Notes: a model not told the origin generated them from the sequence alone. 64,000 nucleotides of DNA from Eonycteris spelaea (GCA_003508835.1 PUFA01000647.1:62001-126000), one strand, 5' to 3'; shown: positions 27,300-41,859, counted from the first letter of the stretch. A program made the numbers and translations.

Positions 27300-27765
27300 A
27301 AGTTTATTATGTTTCTGTAAATACTGTATTTCCCCAACTTTCTTACACAAAGGATAGCACACTATATACCATGTTTTATACTTTGCTTTTTCCACTTAAC
27401 ATTATATCCCAAATATTACTCTAAATTTTTATATAGAAATCTATCTCATACCACAGTATTCCATTTTAATAAAAAAATATTTTCCCAGCTTTCCATTTTA
27501 TGGCTCCACTATCATTTATCCAACTGGTTTCTTGGTGGTGGACATTTGTTTTTTTCCCAGTCTTTTGTTATTATACATAGTGTTGCAGATAATGGCCTTG
27601 TGCATATATCATTTTGTACTTTGCTGGTGTATCTTTGTGTTGGATTCCTATAAGTGAGATTACTGAGACAAATAGTGAATATACATGTAATTTTGCTAGA
27701 TATTGATAAATTTCTCTCTGTTGAGATTATATAATTTTGTATGTATGCTTTTTGTGGTGTTAAAA
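27300..27765 (-). mobile_element. Old LINE-1 3'-end fragment
   Basis: The antisense L1 3' UTR pattern is visible: 'CTTTGCTTTTTCCACTTAAC', then 'TTCTTGGTGGTGGACATTTG', then 'GTTGCAGATAATGGCCTTG'. It is diverged and lacks coding capacity. Confidence 0.65.
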
Positions 27766-28080
27766 GGAATAAGATTTACTCTAACTAGTAGTAAATAAAC
27801 CCTAGGGATCTAATGTGCAGTATAGTGAATATAGACAAAAATATGTGTTATAATCATCAAACTTACTAAGAGGCTAGATTTTAATTATTCCAACCACAAA
27901 AAAAGGTGTGGTAATTATGTGATATTATGGAGATGATAATTACCACTACAATGGCAATCATATTGCAATATATGTGTATCAAATCAACATGTTGTACACC
28001 TTAAACTTATACAGTGTTATATGTCAAATATATAGCAATAAAAATAAATAAGTAAAATATTTTTAAAAATAAAAAAGGAA
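27766..28080 (+). mobile_element. LINE-1 3' end
   Basis: Sense 3' UTR of an L1MA-like element resembling 8.2-8.4 kb ('GGGATCTAATGTGCAGTATA', 'ACTTACTAAGAGGCTAGA', 'GTTGTACACCTTAAACTTAT') ending in an A-rich tail. Confidence 0.8.
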
Positions 28081-29174
28081 AAAATTTTGAAAAAGAATAA
28101 AAAATATAATCAGAAATTCTAACCACCAGTTTTGGTGCAATATAACAAGATCTACCTTTCCTACCTTTCAAAATTGAAAAAGACAGAGCAAATACAAGAA
28201 GTCAAATTCCACATTTTGATGAGTAAAGTTATAGAATATGTTCTTCATTGTGCATCTAAGCTCAGTCTTGGGGCCATGCTATATTCCACAATGCCAGCCT
28301 TCAGCACTGGACACAGATTTAGGGTCTCCAGGGTTTTCCTAAAAGTCTAGGGTAAGATAGGTGGCTGGCCAGATGCTATGCCAGCATGCAGGAAGCTGAT
28401 CAGAACTCACATTATGAAGCAGATAGATAAGGAATTAAAAGCGTAAGTCAATTGGGGCAGCCATCTGAAGGGGTAGAGTCAGAGCTGCTAAAAACTGAGG
28501 GAAGCTAAAAACAGACTACTGGAGGCAATTTTTGATTAAAACTGGAGAAATGGTTGGTTAGGATATGATGCAGCGTAACCTACATCTTTGCTGTCATAAC
28601 TCAAGCATAACTTTTCTCTCTCTGTGAGCCTTTCCTTTCTTTCAGTCATAGAAGGGCCCAGGCCATTGGAATCACATGCATGCCTTGAGATCTTCCATTT
28701 TCTGCTCCTTCAACACCACTAGAACTGCTGCTTCCCTCTGTAGGGCTGGTTTCTCCTGGAAGCCTGTTATGGATCCGGATGAGTCCATTCCTCAGTTCCC
28801 TAGTTGCTGGTATGGCTATGGGAATGCAGGGTGCAAGGCCTTGTCATGCTGCAGTGGTAAGCAGGGGCTGCTAAGCTGGCTACCTTGGTCATTGTGAACA
28901 AGCCAGCATGCTGGCTATTCCCAAGTTTAGAGCAGTTTGGTATGGTTCAAATGGGGTGAGAAGAGCCAACCTGACCAGCTCCCAGACCTAAGCATCCTGG
29001 TGCTGAATGGAGTTGCCATTTTCCCTTTCTTTAGTTCAGTGAAGACTCTCAGACCACTCGTAGGACGTCAGAGCCCTGGAGAAAGTAGATGTCAGCCACC
29101 TCATTGTTGATAGTAGGTATATTCTGAATGGGGACAGGTATAGAAACAGAGAGTAAGCATAAGAAAATGCAAGG
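28081..29174. other. Unassigned intergenic DNA
   Basis: No gene or named repeat recognised. Open frames are short and featureless. Confidence 0.45.
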
Positions 29175-29345
29175 TATTTAATGTTTTTGTGGCTCAGCTT
29201 CCTTATTTGTATAGGGAGAATAGTATTAGTACTTACCTCATCAGAGCGTTATGAAGTTTAAATAACTTAGTAAAGTACTTATAAAATAGTGCCTGGCATA
29301 TCAAAAGCAATCAATAAATGTTAGTTACTATTATTGTTATTAGAT
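29175..29345 (+). repeat. MIR SINE, 3' two-thirds
   Basis: The sense order is 'GGCTCAGCTTCCTTATTTGT', 'TACTTACCTCATCAGAGCGT', 'TAGTGCCTGGCATATCAAAA', 'CAATAAATGTTAG'. Confidence 0.8.
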
Positions 29346-29359
29346 TATAATTATTGTAG

Positions 29360-29615
29360 GTAAATCACATCATGTCATTCCTTTGCTAACTCCCTTAAAT
29401 GATCTCCATCACAATTGGGATAATATTCAAATCCTATATAGTAGCCCCTGCTGGCATATCTATCCTCATTCTCATCTTGTATTAGTCTCCTTCTTCTTGG
29501 TAACCAAATTCAAGCCCTTTCGGCATTATTTTAATTTCTTAAAATTATCAAGCTCTTTTTTTTTTTGTCTCAGGACCTTTGCACCTACCTATTCTACATT
29601 TTTATATTCAGAAGC
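29360..29615 (+). repeat. L2 LINE fragment
   Basis: The sense L2 3' region is recognisable from 'ATCATGTCATTCCTTTGCTA', 'GGATAATATTCAAATCCT', 'AGCCCCTGCTGGCATATCTA' and 'CTCAGGACCTTTGCACCTAC'. Confidence 0.75.
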
Positions 29616-29794
29616 AAACAAACAAGCAAATAAACAAACAAAGCCCAACATTAATATCCAGAACCCACAAAGAAAAGTTTGGAAACCTTGATTACATAAT
29701 AATCTCAATCACCATAAGGTTAAAAATGAAATAAAATACAACAGTCAAAATGATAAATGGCAGTATATGTCTGACAAAGGACTAATAGCTTAGT

Positions 29795-30025
29795 AGTTAA
29801 AAGTCCAAACTCTAGATTCTGACTGCTGGGTTTCAATCCCAGGTCCATCATTTACTAGCTGTGTGGCCTTGGGTGTCACTCAATTTCTCCGTTCCTCAGT
29901 TTCCTTACCTGTAAAATGGGAATAACCGCACCTACTTCTAAAAATTGTAGTGAGTGTTAAACTTATTTAATAAGGCAACTCTTGGCATACTTCAAGTGTC
30001 ATATAAGTGTTACTTATTATTGTTA
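29795..30025 (+). repeat. MIR SINE
   Basis: A well-preserved MIR: 'GGTTTCAATCCCAGGTCC', 'CTAGCTGTGTGGCCTTGGG', 'CCTCAGTTTCCTTACCTGTA', 'AAATGGGAATAACCGCACCT'. Confidence 0.92.
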
Positions 30026-30149
30026 ATAAGAAGTCAAAAGAAAAATAGGCAAAGAATGTGATTAGGCAGTTCACAAAAAGGAGTAATACAAAATGGCCAG
30101 TAAACATGTAAAAAATGGTCGACTTCCCCCATAATGAAGAGCATGCATT

Positions 30150-30640
30150 TGTTTATTTTGCAAATATTTAAATATATATTAAGTGCAAACAAAGGCATGA
30201 GGAATAGAATAGCAAATATCTTAACTCTCATGGAATTTACATTATAGTAATTTGTGTGTGTGTGTAACTTTTAATATACCATGTGGTGATAGTGTTTGGA
30301 AGAAAAATAAAGCAGGGAAGGAATGTTATTTTATAGAGAGGTCAAGGAAAGACTCTGAGATAAGGTGACATTTAAGCAGCAATCTGAAGAAGTGAGGGAG
30401 AAAGCCATGAGGATTTCTATGGAAAGAGCTTTCCAAGCAGAGGAAACAATAAGGGCATAGGCTTGGAAGCAGGAGTCAGCTTAGCTTATTCAAGGAACAG
30501 CAGTAAACCTATTTTGTTTGAGGCAAGGCTGAGTTAATAAGTGAGGTTGAAGAGACCAAGGCCAGATTCTGTAGAGCTTTAAAGGCCAGGATAAGGACTT
30601 TAGACTTCACTAGGAGTGAAATAGAAAGGTTGCAGTCACT
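30150..30640 (+). repeat. Ancient mammalian interspersed repeat, family not named
   Basis: The order 'AGAGAGGTCAAGGAAAGACT', 'AGGTGACATTTAAGCAGCAA', 'AAGAGCTTTCCAAGCAGAGG', 'AAGGGCATAGGCTTGGAAGC' and 'GTAGAGCTTTAAAGGCC' is that of a very common old mammalian repeat. The left half of the same family seems to recur at about 58,015-58,130 ('CTACTATGTGTCAGCACTGT'). I cannot give its database name. Confidence 0.55.
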
Positions 30641-32689
30641 TAGCAATTGTATTCAGCTACATACAACCAGGGTCCAAATAACAAAGGCTCAAATTGGATG
30701 ATGTTTTGCGTGTCATATTGATTCTAAGACACTAGCAACTGTAAGATACACCATTATTTTATGTACCACCAAGAAAGACAAAAATGCTGCCAATATAATC
30801 ATTAATCTGTCATTCAAAGATTTCAGAGATGTTGAAACATAACAAGACATTGCTTTTAGAATTGGCAAAATATGGCATTTTTTTTCTCATGTAAGAATAG
30901 GTCCAGAGGTAATCAGTTTTTTGGTTGCAAGATGGCTATTCAGCTATAGCCATTAAATTCTTGTTTCTGAGAGGGATAAAGAGAAATAAAAATGCCTTTT
31001 ATTCTTCTATATTAACTTGTAAAAGTCTTCCCAAAAAATTCATTGGAATTTTTAATGGCATTGCACTGGATGTGTAGGTCAACTTGGAGAGAACTGCCTG
31101 ATGTCCAATATATAAGTGCTAAGTTGTAAATCAATGTATTACAGTCTCACCTCTATTTTGTAAAAAAAAAAAATAAATGTAAAAAACATGCTTGTATTTG
31201 CATAGAAAATTTCTCAAAGGATACATTAGAAACTGTTAACAAGTGGTTATTTCGGGGAAGTAGAACTGGGTGTGATTGGCAGGGCAGAGAGGAGCTTTAA
31301 TTTTTCATATGTTGCCCTCTTCTATATCTTTTTTAAAACCACAAATATTGTATATATTACTTTTATCATGATAAATATAAACCAGCAATCTTAAAAGTGG
31401 AGTGTGCATTACTCTGCAGCATAGGAAGACTTTCCATAGGGTAAATAAACTACTTAGGGTTTTAAGGGGATCAATTTCTACATCCTCATATTTCATATTT
31501 CCTAAAATTGATCTTCCAGAGAACACACTCGCAGTGGAGGAATCAAGTGGGTTTTCTCTTTTTCATTTCCCTTTTTCACAACGGTCCCTTTTGCACTTTG
31601 CAATAGAAAAGCATCTTTTTACCATTCTTGAATCTTACCAGGTGCACTGCCCTGCGATGTAAAATCCTTAGGGCACCAGAGAGACAGTTCCCAAACATTG
31701 CTGTTAATGATGTAGAAACAAATTACTCTAACAAATGAATGAGGATCGAATCATTTTGCAACTTAGATGGTTTCCAATGAAATTGAAGGAGAACACAATG
31801 GAGCTGTCAGCTGATAAATCATGAAAAATAATTTTGAAGATAAATCATTGTGTAATCCCCCCCCACCACATATCCAAAGGAATTCAAAGACTTGAGCGAC
31901 ATTTCTAAAACAAAATGTCCATTCCAATTGACTTATTTATATAAACGAGGTTTCTGTGTGCTGGTGTTTAACCAAGCAAAAAATGAGAAGAGAATTAATG
32001 TTGAACCCTGTCTAATTCTAGCAATAGGCAATATTTATCCATGGATACACCCACTAAATTTAAAAAAAAGACATCTACTGCCAATAAATTTTTGTCTTTA
32101 TGTTTAATAATTACCCTTCAAAATCTGTAATATATTTACAATGCTTTGACCTACTATATTCTAATACTAATTGTCAGGATAACACAAGCAATAGTAAAAT
32201 TTTAAACAGTACTTAGGGCTTTAGGATCACGGGAACATTTAAAAAACACTTAAAATAGCAAATAATATACATTTTTGGTGCAGGGAAATTGGATAACCAA
32301 TAAAATCATTTCAAGTGCAAAAATATGTTATTATGATAAAATTCTGTTAGAAGAATAGGATAGAGTTAAGAACCCAGGGAGAAAAGTGAAAATGCACGAT
32401 TTCCAACTATCAAAGAGCTTGGTTATGAATTTTCAAAACAGAAATCACTAGGGTATTTAGGTTTCACTGGATTCATGTAAAATTGTGATGCAACAATTTT
32501 ATTTGGGAATGTTAATATTTTTCAGAAATCACATTATTTCCAGCTGACTTTTTGATGCAAAATTTTAGATGTCACAATGTGTAGAGCACAGCATTAAAAA
32601 TATTTTTAGAGAATATTTTGATATAAACCAACAGTTTTATATAAACATACAAAATTAATATTCAAAGGAGTGTCATATAGTTTTTTGCC
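30641..32689. other. Unassigned intergenic DNA
   Basis: AT-rich sequence with no recognisable gene. A stretch at about 31,190-31,390 resembles a decayed LINE 3' UTR but is too diverged to assign. Confidence 0.4.
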
Positions 32690-34710
32690 ACCTTGTGGTC
32701 AGAGTTATATTCAATCATAGGAGCTGTGACTTCAATGAGGAGGGGGTCTCTTCTTAGGTTAGGCCCTTCTGCTAGCCTTCAGTCAGATCTTTGTGAGATG
32801 GTGACATTTGCCCAGGACTACATCCAGACCCATACAAGCACTAAGTATCAAAAAGATGATGCTGACACCCCCTGATTGCACATGATTCAGAGCAAAGGCA
32901 ACATGCAATCAGGAAAGGAATGTAAGGAAGCACAACAAAATTCTGACTTTTGCCATGAGGACTACTTTTAAAAATGTTAAATTGTTTCTGATATTTTTTT
33001 TCTCAATTCTTTTGTTTTTAGTGCTTCTCTGGTAATGACCTAGACACTTCCTTAGGCTGCCTTTTGGAGAACCCAGCCCTGATTCTGGCCCTGGGCAAGT
33101 TCGTTTTAGTGCTGTGTGTCCACAGTTCTCAGTACAACACCTGGCTCTGGGGTTGGAGCTGACATTTGCTGAGCGAATGATGACAGAGACCCCAATTTCC
33201 AGAACATGCTGGACCTGTGGGCTTCTGCTAGAAGATGATTGGTAAGGATGTCAGGTTGCCATAGTGTCTTTAGTGGTAGAAAGTCCAAAGTACACAGAGA
33301 TCTAGGTCTCTTTGATGTTTTTTACTCTGTGGAGGTGGGATAAGAGTACCTCCTGTCCCTCTACACCCCACTCTATGACTTCTGTCATTTTTAGCAACAG
33401 GAGCAGAAGTAGGATTCCTTTAGTGGGTGAGCTAGTTTGCAGTTCCTCTGGATGCAGGCCACAAAGGGTAGGATTTATTGGAAGGATGCTGGGATGCTTC
33501 AAGGAATTCAATCAAGAGTTGGCTTAGGTAGGGCAACTCTGGGGGACCTCAGGTTTGTGAGAACCAGGCATCCTATCTTCCTTAAGGGCTCCTGACTCCT
33601 GACAACCAATTCCTGCTGCTAAACCCAGGAGACATAGGCACTGCTCCCTAGAAGAAATGGCCAGGAGGGGAGATGTCCCGTGCTAACCAAAGAAAACTCT
33701 GCTAAGGTATTAGGCAGCACAGCCCCACCAGCCTGGCAGTGTGTACTGGGCCAAGATCAGCCACCGCCAGGACTCAGGGACTGACTCTTCTAGAACACAT
33801 CCTCCCTGATCCTCAAGCACTGGTTATCGATTTGTCCTCTGAGCCCCATCCCGATGCCTGCCCTGGGCTGCCCTCCCTGGGACCAGCACCTGTGGCTGCT
33901 CCCTGACAATCCCCAGCGTGCCCTGAGCCAAGTCGCTTATTCTGGTCTCAGTCCTCGTGGGCCCTGTCCTGCTGCTGCCCACCGCCAGCAGCTCTCAGTG
34001 CAGGAGTACCCTGAGACCCTTCTGACCCAGGTACGCCCCCTCCCACCTGCTAGGGCTTAAGGGTCTTGGGATGTAGCAGCCACAGGGGAGGTGCCAGCTC
34101 TAAGCATGGCCTTGTTGTGCCTGGTTCCTCCCACTGACCCCGGGCTGCTCAGCATCTGCTGGGCTAGAAGGCCGGCTGCCAAAACCTCAACCCACTCGTG
34201 GCCTTGGGAGCCCAAGGAGGAGGCGTGGAGCAGGCGCAGCCTCTGCGGAATGCTGATAAGATGGGCAAAGGGACGTGCTTATTTAGGGTCAGGGGCCTCG
34301 GGAACTCTGATCCTGGGAATCCGGGTTTCAGGCCTGCCCCAGAATGGAGCCGGGGCTTCATCCTTATCGGGCAGGGCTGCAGAAGCTGGGGTGGGAGGGG
34401 AGCCTGGGACAGGGCTGGGGGCAAGCTCAGCTGCAGAGATGATGGCCTATCACACCTTCTGATTGTACTCCTGAGAACCCAGCCTCTGAGGGGACATTTC
34501 ACAGCCCCAGAGGCGTTTGTGGACTTGGCTACCCCTCTGTAGCCGGTCCTGTAGTGCTGGGGGAAGCTGTCTGAACGGAGGGAAGGACGAGGAGGGGGAG
34601 GAGACGACGAAAGGGGTTAGAACAGCGATTGGAGCCGAGAACTGGAAGCGCCTTAAAGAGACTGCGCGGTCACCGCCCCCCTTCCCGCCAGCCTCAATGA
34701 ATTAGCGCTG
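32690..34710. other. Repeat-poor upstream region of USP27X, no gene recognised
   Basis: About 2 kb with no repeat that I recognise and increasing GC from 33,700 onward. Short open frames occur on both strands at 33.8-34.5 kb, but none resembles a known protein and they overlap one another, as expected in GC-rich DNA. In human an antisense lncRNA (USP27X-AS1) lies beside this gene; its counterpart could start here, but I cannot identify exons by eye. Confidence 0.35.
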
Positions 34711-34885
34711 TGTTTCCCAAACTTGCCTGATCATAAGAATTCTCTCCGGTCCTAGTTACAGATGCAGGTCCCGGAGCACCTCCCTTTGAGATTCTGATTC
34801 AGTGGATCTGCGGGTGGAGCCGAGGAATCTGTAATTTTAACACGCTCCCCACGTGATTCTCGGGAACAAGCAAGTTTGGGAAATA
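34711..34885. mobile_element. hAT-Charlie MITE (MER58/MER33-like)
   Basis: About 175 bp bounded by inverted repeats: TTTCCCAAACTTGC at 34713-34726 and its complement at 34870-34883. The interior (GATTCTGATTCAGTGG and an Ala/Thr-poor palindromic layout with CACGTGATTCT near the right end) follows the MER58/MER3/MER33 pattern of non-autonomous hAT-Charlie transposons. It ends about 100 bp before the USP27X open frame. Confidence 0.7.
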
Positions 34886-34894
34886 TTGAATTAA

Positions 34895-37282
<2,388 letters not shown>

Positions 37283-37576
37283 ATTGACACACAGACCTAC
37301 CTGTAATGGAAAATGACGACACCTATACTACAACTGGCATCGAGATTTAAAGGACCTACGTTCATGGCCTATGGGCCTGACAGAGTAAGAATTGAACAGT
37401 ACCCAGTGTCTAAAAGGTCCTAACTGGAAGAGAAATAGAAGGGATGGGAGAAGAGGCTCTAGTCCAAGCAGTCATTTAAAGGAAAATTAAATGGCAGGAA
37501 TGTTCTGGGTGAGAAAGGCAGAAAAAGGGAGATCCTGACACTGGTACATACCCTATATTCCTCCAAAAGATTGTGT

Positions 37577-37615
37577 GGGGAAGTGTGGGGGTGGGTGGGT
37601 GGGTTTGGGGGGGGG
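37577..37615 (+). other. G-quadruplex-forming tract in probable 3' UTR
   Basis: Runs of G (GGGG, GGGGG, GGG, GGG, GGG, then a run of nine) separated by short loops on the sense strand meet the usual G-quadruplex rule. A second tract lies at 37696-37718. Confidence 0.6.
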
Positions 37616-37695
37616 TGTGCCCTTGTAACCGTAAAACATCTTTCTCCATGAGTGTTTCAGCTTCAACTGACCAATCACATAACAGTTATATGTTT

Positions 37696-37718
37696 GGGGC
37701 GGGGGAGGGGTGCGGGGG
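37696..37718 (+). other. Second G-quadruplex-forming tract
   Basis: Four G runs of four or five bases with loops of one, one and three bases (GGGGCGGGGGAGGGG, then TGC, then GGGGG). It is on the same strand as the upstream tract and as USP27X. Confidence 0.6.
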
Positions 37719-38029
37719 AGAAAAGTTTATATAAATGTAGCCCATTACATATATGGGCATGAAAGCGGAAAAGTGGAGGAGGCAGGGATATCTCATTGAC
37801 AAACACCTTTGCCAGTTTCTTTGTATTCGTGTTTTTTGTGCTATTAAATGCAGTATTAAAAAAGATAAGCCCACCTGGGCTAGTGAAAAGAGAATAAGAG
37901 AGCTTATATATGAGGAGCAAAGGCTCCAATAGTAGAGAAGACAAGAAATACTGTAAGATAAGCAACCAACACAGACAGGCCTCAGCTAAGAGTATCGTGT
38001 GTGAGTGTTAAAAAAAAAAGCTGTATGAT

Positions 38030-38196
38030 ATACTTGAGCAAATCAATGAATCTCTTTGCGATTGTTTTCTCATTTGTACAATGCAGATAATTCCTACCTT
38101 AAAGGGTTATTGTTAAAGTTTAAATGATATAAAATGTGTCAACGTATAAAGTAAAAGGCTTGGAACTTGATAGGGGCTCAGTAAACATTTGTTGGA
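38030..38196 (+). repeat. MIR SINE, 3' half
   Basis: The sense order is 'GTTTTCTCATTTGTACAATG', 'CTACCTTAAAGGGTTATTGT', 'AAGGCTTGGAACTTGATAGG', 'GCTCAGTAAACATTTGTTG'. Confidence 0.8.
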
Positions 38197-38296
38197 TCTG
38201 GAACTTCTTTGGACCAGGACCAGAATGCATCAGAGGTGAGGATCGGTCCTACCTGAGACCCATGGACAGAATGGGCATACATCATGTCACTTGCAG

Positions 38297-38330
<34 letters not shown>

Positions 38331-38335
38331 CCCCC

Positions 38336-38431
<96 letters not shown>
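38297..38431. repeat. Compound (TC)n(AC)n microsatellite
   Basis: About 100 bp of nearly pure TC units with short C-rich interruptions at 38,331-38,342, followed by 16 or so CA units. The open frames crossing it on both strands are repeat artefacts. Confidence 0.98.
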
Positions 38432-38433
<2 letters not shown>

Positions 38434-39054
38434 CTTCCCTAATACTGCCTACTTGGAGCCCCAAGTAGAGGGCATCACAGTTGGTGCCACACCCAGGGTT
38501 AGGGGGAGAACCACAACTGTTCCCCCAAATTATTCTGTCTATTTGGAAAATCGTCATGTTGTTTTCATGACTTAGCACCCCAGGGATGGAGTCTTAGGGC
38601 CACTAGGCTGTCAGGCTTCCACATGAGGGTGTTTGGTGGTCTTTGCCTTCCACAAGCATTATGGGTGTAGCTGTTATGTTCATCTGCAGGTACGTATTCA
38701 GTAGAAAGACTTTTCCAAAGCTCCCTGGCCCACCAGCCCAGGGATATCAATGGAGTGGCATGTTGTCCTCTTCCCTGGTTCTCACAGCGGGCGGAGCAGC
38801 CTGCAGAAAGCTAAGCCAAAACAGATGGGCTGCACTCAGTTTGAGGTAAGCATTGGTGGTTCCTTCTTCTCTTAATATCAGATACAAAAGTACCTGTAAC
38901 CTAAAAATCCTTGGGGGAAAACTGGAATGTGTATCAGAGCCATGGGGCTTGGCTGTACTCCCTCTGGTAAAAGGCTAGGCTTCTCTAGGGCTTCCTCAGT
39001 TGACTTCATGGTCAATTCATTTGGAAATATACATATATTTAAGTGGTTGTGGGT

Positions 39055-39205
39055 ACATCCCCAACTAGCTCATAGGCTTTTTTAGGACAGAGGTTCTGTC
39101 TCCTCTTGTACCCTGGGCTGTATACTCAGGCCCTAGTACAGTTCCTCAGTTACTGGTTACATAGCAAATATTTAAAACACTTATTGGATGGATGAATGAA
39201 CCAAT
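39055..39205 (+). repeat. L2 LINE 3' end
   Basis: 'AGGACAGAGGTTCTGTCTCC', 'CAGGCCCTAGTACAGTTCCT' and 'TTATTGGATGGATGAATGAA' follow the L2 3' terminal consensus in sense. Confidence 0.7.
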
Positions 39206-39494
39206 ATACCTTTTGTAACCAAATTTTCACCAATACGCAAGACCCATAATCCTCAGGAGAAAATGTAAAAGATATTATTTTTGGTATCTTGTAGGGTGGG
39301 AGAGATCAAGAGATGAGTTGCCTCGGATGCCACTTGGCAGGGACATGCTGGTTATCTGACTACCTTTTGGGATGTGTCCGGTAGCCCTGCCTGGGAAGAC
39401 AGCCATGCCCTCATTCCTCATCTCTGCCATAGGAAGAGTTCAGTCAGGCACGTGCCATCAGATTCTGACTGCTTGCACAGAAATGGTCTTTTCC

Positions 39495-40035
39495 ATTTTA
39501 AAACATTTTTGTTTAGAAATAATTTTAAACTTACAAAAAAGTTACAAAAATAAAAGTAGTACATAAAACATCTATATCCCCTTTACCAGGTTCACCTATT
39601 GCTCACATTTTACCTCATTTGCTTTATAGTTCGTGTGTATATGCTCCCACTCACTTGTCCCTCCCTCCCTTTCTCCCTTTCTCTTTCTGTCTCTGTCTCT
39701 AGCTCTCCTCCCCTCTTCCTCCTCCCCTCCCCTTCATGTGTGTATTTGGCCCATATGAGGATAAATTACATACATCATAGCCCTTTATACCTAAGTATTT
39801 CAGTGTGCATTTCCTAAGAATAGGCATATTCTCTATGTCACAAATATAGTTAACGACTTCAGTAAATTAACACTGATACAATACTATTATCTAATTACCA
39901 TTTGTTCTGCAATTTCATCGGTTGGGACAGTAATGTCCTTTATAGCATTTTTCCTCTCCATCACAGGGTCTGGTCTAGGGTGAGGTATTGCTTTTAGTTA
40001 TCAAGTCTCTTTAGCCTCATTTAATCTGGAACATT
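39495..40035 (-). mobile_element. Old LINE-1 3'-end fragment (L1ME-like)
   Basis: The antisense L1ME-type 3' UTR starts 'TTTAGAAATAATTTTAAACT' and includes 'TTCACCTATTGCTCACATTT'. A pyrimidine-rich low-complexity patch lies within it at 39,657-39,733. Confidence 0.7.
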
Positions 40036-41859
40036 TCCACAACCTTTCTTCATCTTGTGTGGCATTATTAACTAATGTTTTGGGTCCATCTGGTATAGAA
40101 ACTATCTTTTAAATACCCTGCACTCAGGAATAGTTCTAAGAGGTATGAATGACGCAAGACTGCTGAAGCTGACCTCCCTGTCTCCACTGGTGGAAAGCAC
40201 AGACCACCAGAGGGAGCAGCAGTGCCTGGCACTTCCTGATTGAAGCCCGCACCTCCTCTGGAAAACACCATTGTCCTTCAGCAACAGGAGAGCCATTCAA
40301 TCCCAGTCCTATGCCCCTACCGGTCACCAACCCCAAAATTGAGCCATGGAATGTAACAATGTAACAGCAGCTAGGGCCTGCTTTCAGATCACACCATCAG
40401 GGCATCATGTATTCAGCAGGTGTATTACCTTGCTTTTGAATTGGAGAGTCAATCATGTTTGAGCATGTCTGGCACATGGGTGGGCACCTCCATGGTTGGG
40501 GCCTTTAGGGGGATCAGGAGGTAACACCCTTAGCACCTTTATCAACATTTCCATGGTGGACACAGCAGCAGTGGGTAGGGGCAGGCGGAGGAGTAAAATA
40601 CTTCTTAAGCAGCTTTGTGGGCAGAGTGACAAAGGTGGGGCCCAGAATTAATAAAGGAGAATATGGGAGATGCCAAAACAAGATTGGCTTGTGATCTACT
40701 TAGGGACGTTAAGACATAATTGGGCTATTTTTAGATGAGGGCTGAAATTCCTGTGTAAATTGCAGATGTGAGCAAGAACTGGTGAAATTTAAGCTAATTC
40801 TTTAACTGAGACTTGATCTACTTCTACAAGCCAGGGAAAACTCAGTTTACATGTTGGTTTATGGTCTGGGCCCAGAAGGGTACAGGCAAAAAGATGGGGT
40901 TCTCACAACTTGGACCCTTGTCCACCTATAGAATTAAGAACGAGGGACCAAACAATGGTGTACTTTTACCTGTGACACACACTTTCTATAGTTTTCTTGG
41001 CCTAACCAGATTGAAAATCCAGAACCTAACCGCCTCCCATTTCCTGGAGTAGCCAGATGCTGAAACTTACTCTGGCCCACAGTTCACATAGGTAACTGCC
41101 TTATTTCTTCCCAATCCACAGGAAATCCTGATCAGGAAAGCCATCAACCAAGAGGTCTTTTTCAATCAAGAAACAGAGCGGTCTCCATACAATTCTTATT
41201 GTCATAATGCAGTAGACCTGGTGCCAGGAATCTGTGTTTGCACCAAATGTATATTCATACCCAGAAGTGAAGACCCAGGTTCTCTGATATTCTGAAGCCC
41301 AGAATTCACAACAGTGTGTCATTGTACACTGACCTTCCTTTTCAGGTGACCCAATACCATTTTTAAACTGTTGTATTGCAGTATATCAAATATTACAGGA
41401 AATGCACATATCATAAGGGCACAACTTGATGAATTTTCTAGAAAATAAACACATCTCCCGTAAATAACATCCAGATCAAGAAACATTACCTGTAAGTCAG
41501 TCCCCGCTCCTGCTTCCTTCCAGTCATAAACCCTGAAGGGTAATTCCTATCCTGACTTCTTCCATTGTAGATTAGTGTTGACTTTTTTATGCCTTCCATA
41601 AATAGAATTGTTCAGTATGTATATTTTTATGTATAGCTTCTTTGCTTAACATTATTTTTATGAGCTTCAGATACAAAGTCTTTTTGTCAAGAAAAATTAT
41701 GAGTGTCACTATTTTTGCCTAATGAATTAAAAGTAAAAAATCTCTACTTTTCCTGTGATTTCTGACACATTGAACCAATTCTAAAGGACCCAGGCTATTG
41801 CAAAGTTAGACCTTGAGAGTGTCTATAATCTCACTCAGGTACAGAGGAAATGGTAGGTG
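40036..41859. other. Mostly unassigned intergenic DNA
   Basis: No gene recognised. The part at about 41,350-41,700 resembles an antisense L1 tail ('TTGATGAATTTTCTAGAAAA', 'CCAGATCAAGAAACATTACC'), but the remainder cannot be assigned by eye. Confidence 0.4.

Larger units (their letters stand above)
37283..37960 (+). other. USP27X: Probable USP27X 3' UTR
   Basis: Non-coding, largely repeat-free sequence directly downstream of the stop codon. It contains two G-rich tracts with G-quadruplex potential (37577-37615 and 37696-37718). There are two ATTAAA hexamers at 37843-37848 and 37855-37860 that could serve as polyadenylation signals; I saw no AATAAA nearby. The true end could lie further downstream, because a MIR begins at about 38,030. 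Confidence 0.45.

Noticed and set aside
34091..34542. Overlapping open frames of 112-123 codons upstream of USP27X
   Set aside because: Several overlap on both strands in GC-rich DNA and none shows a domain or a splice-compatible exon pattern that I can defend.
38136..38578. Ser/Leu, Thr/His and Arg/Glu/Cys/Val repeat-encoding frames on both strands
   Set aside because: They are translations of the TC/AC microsatellite.
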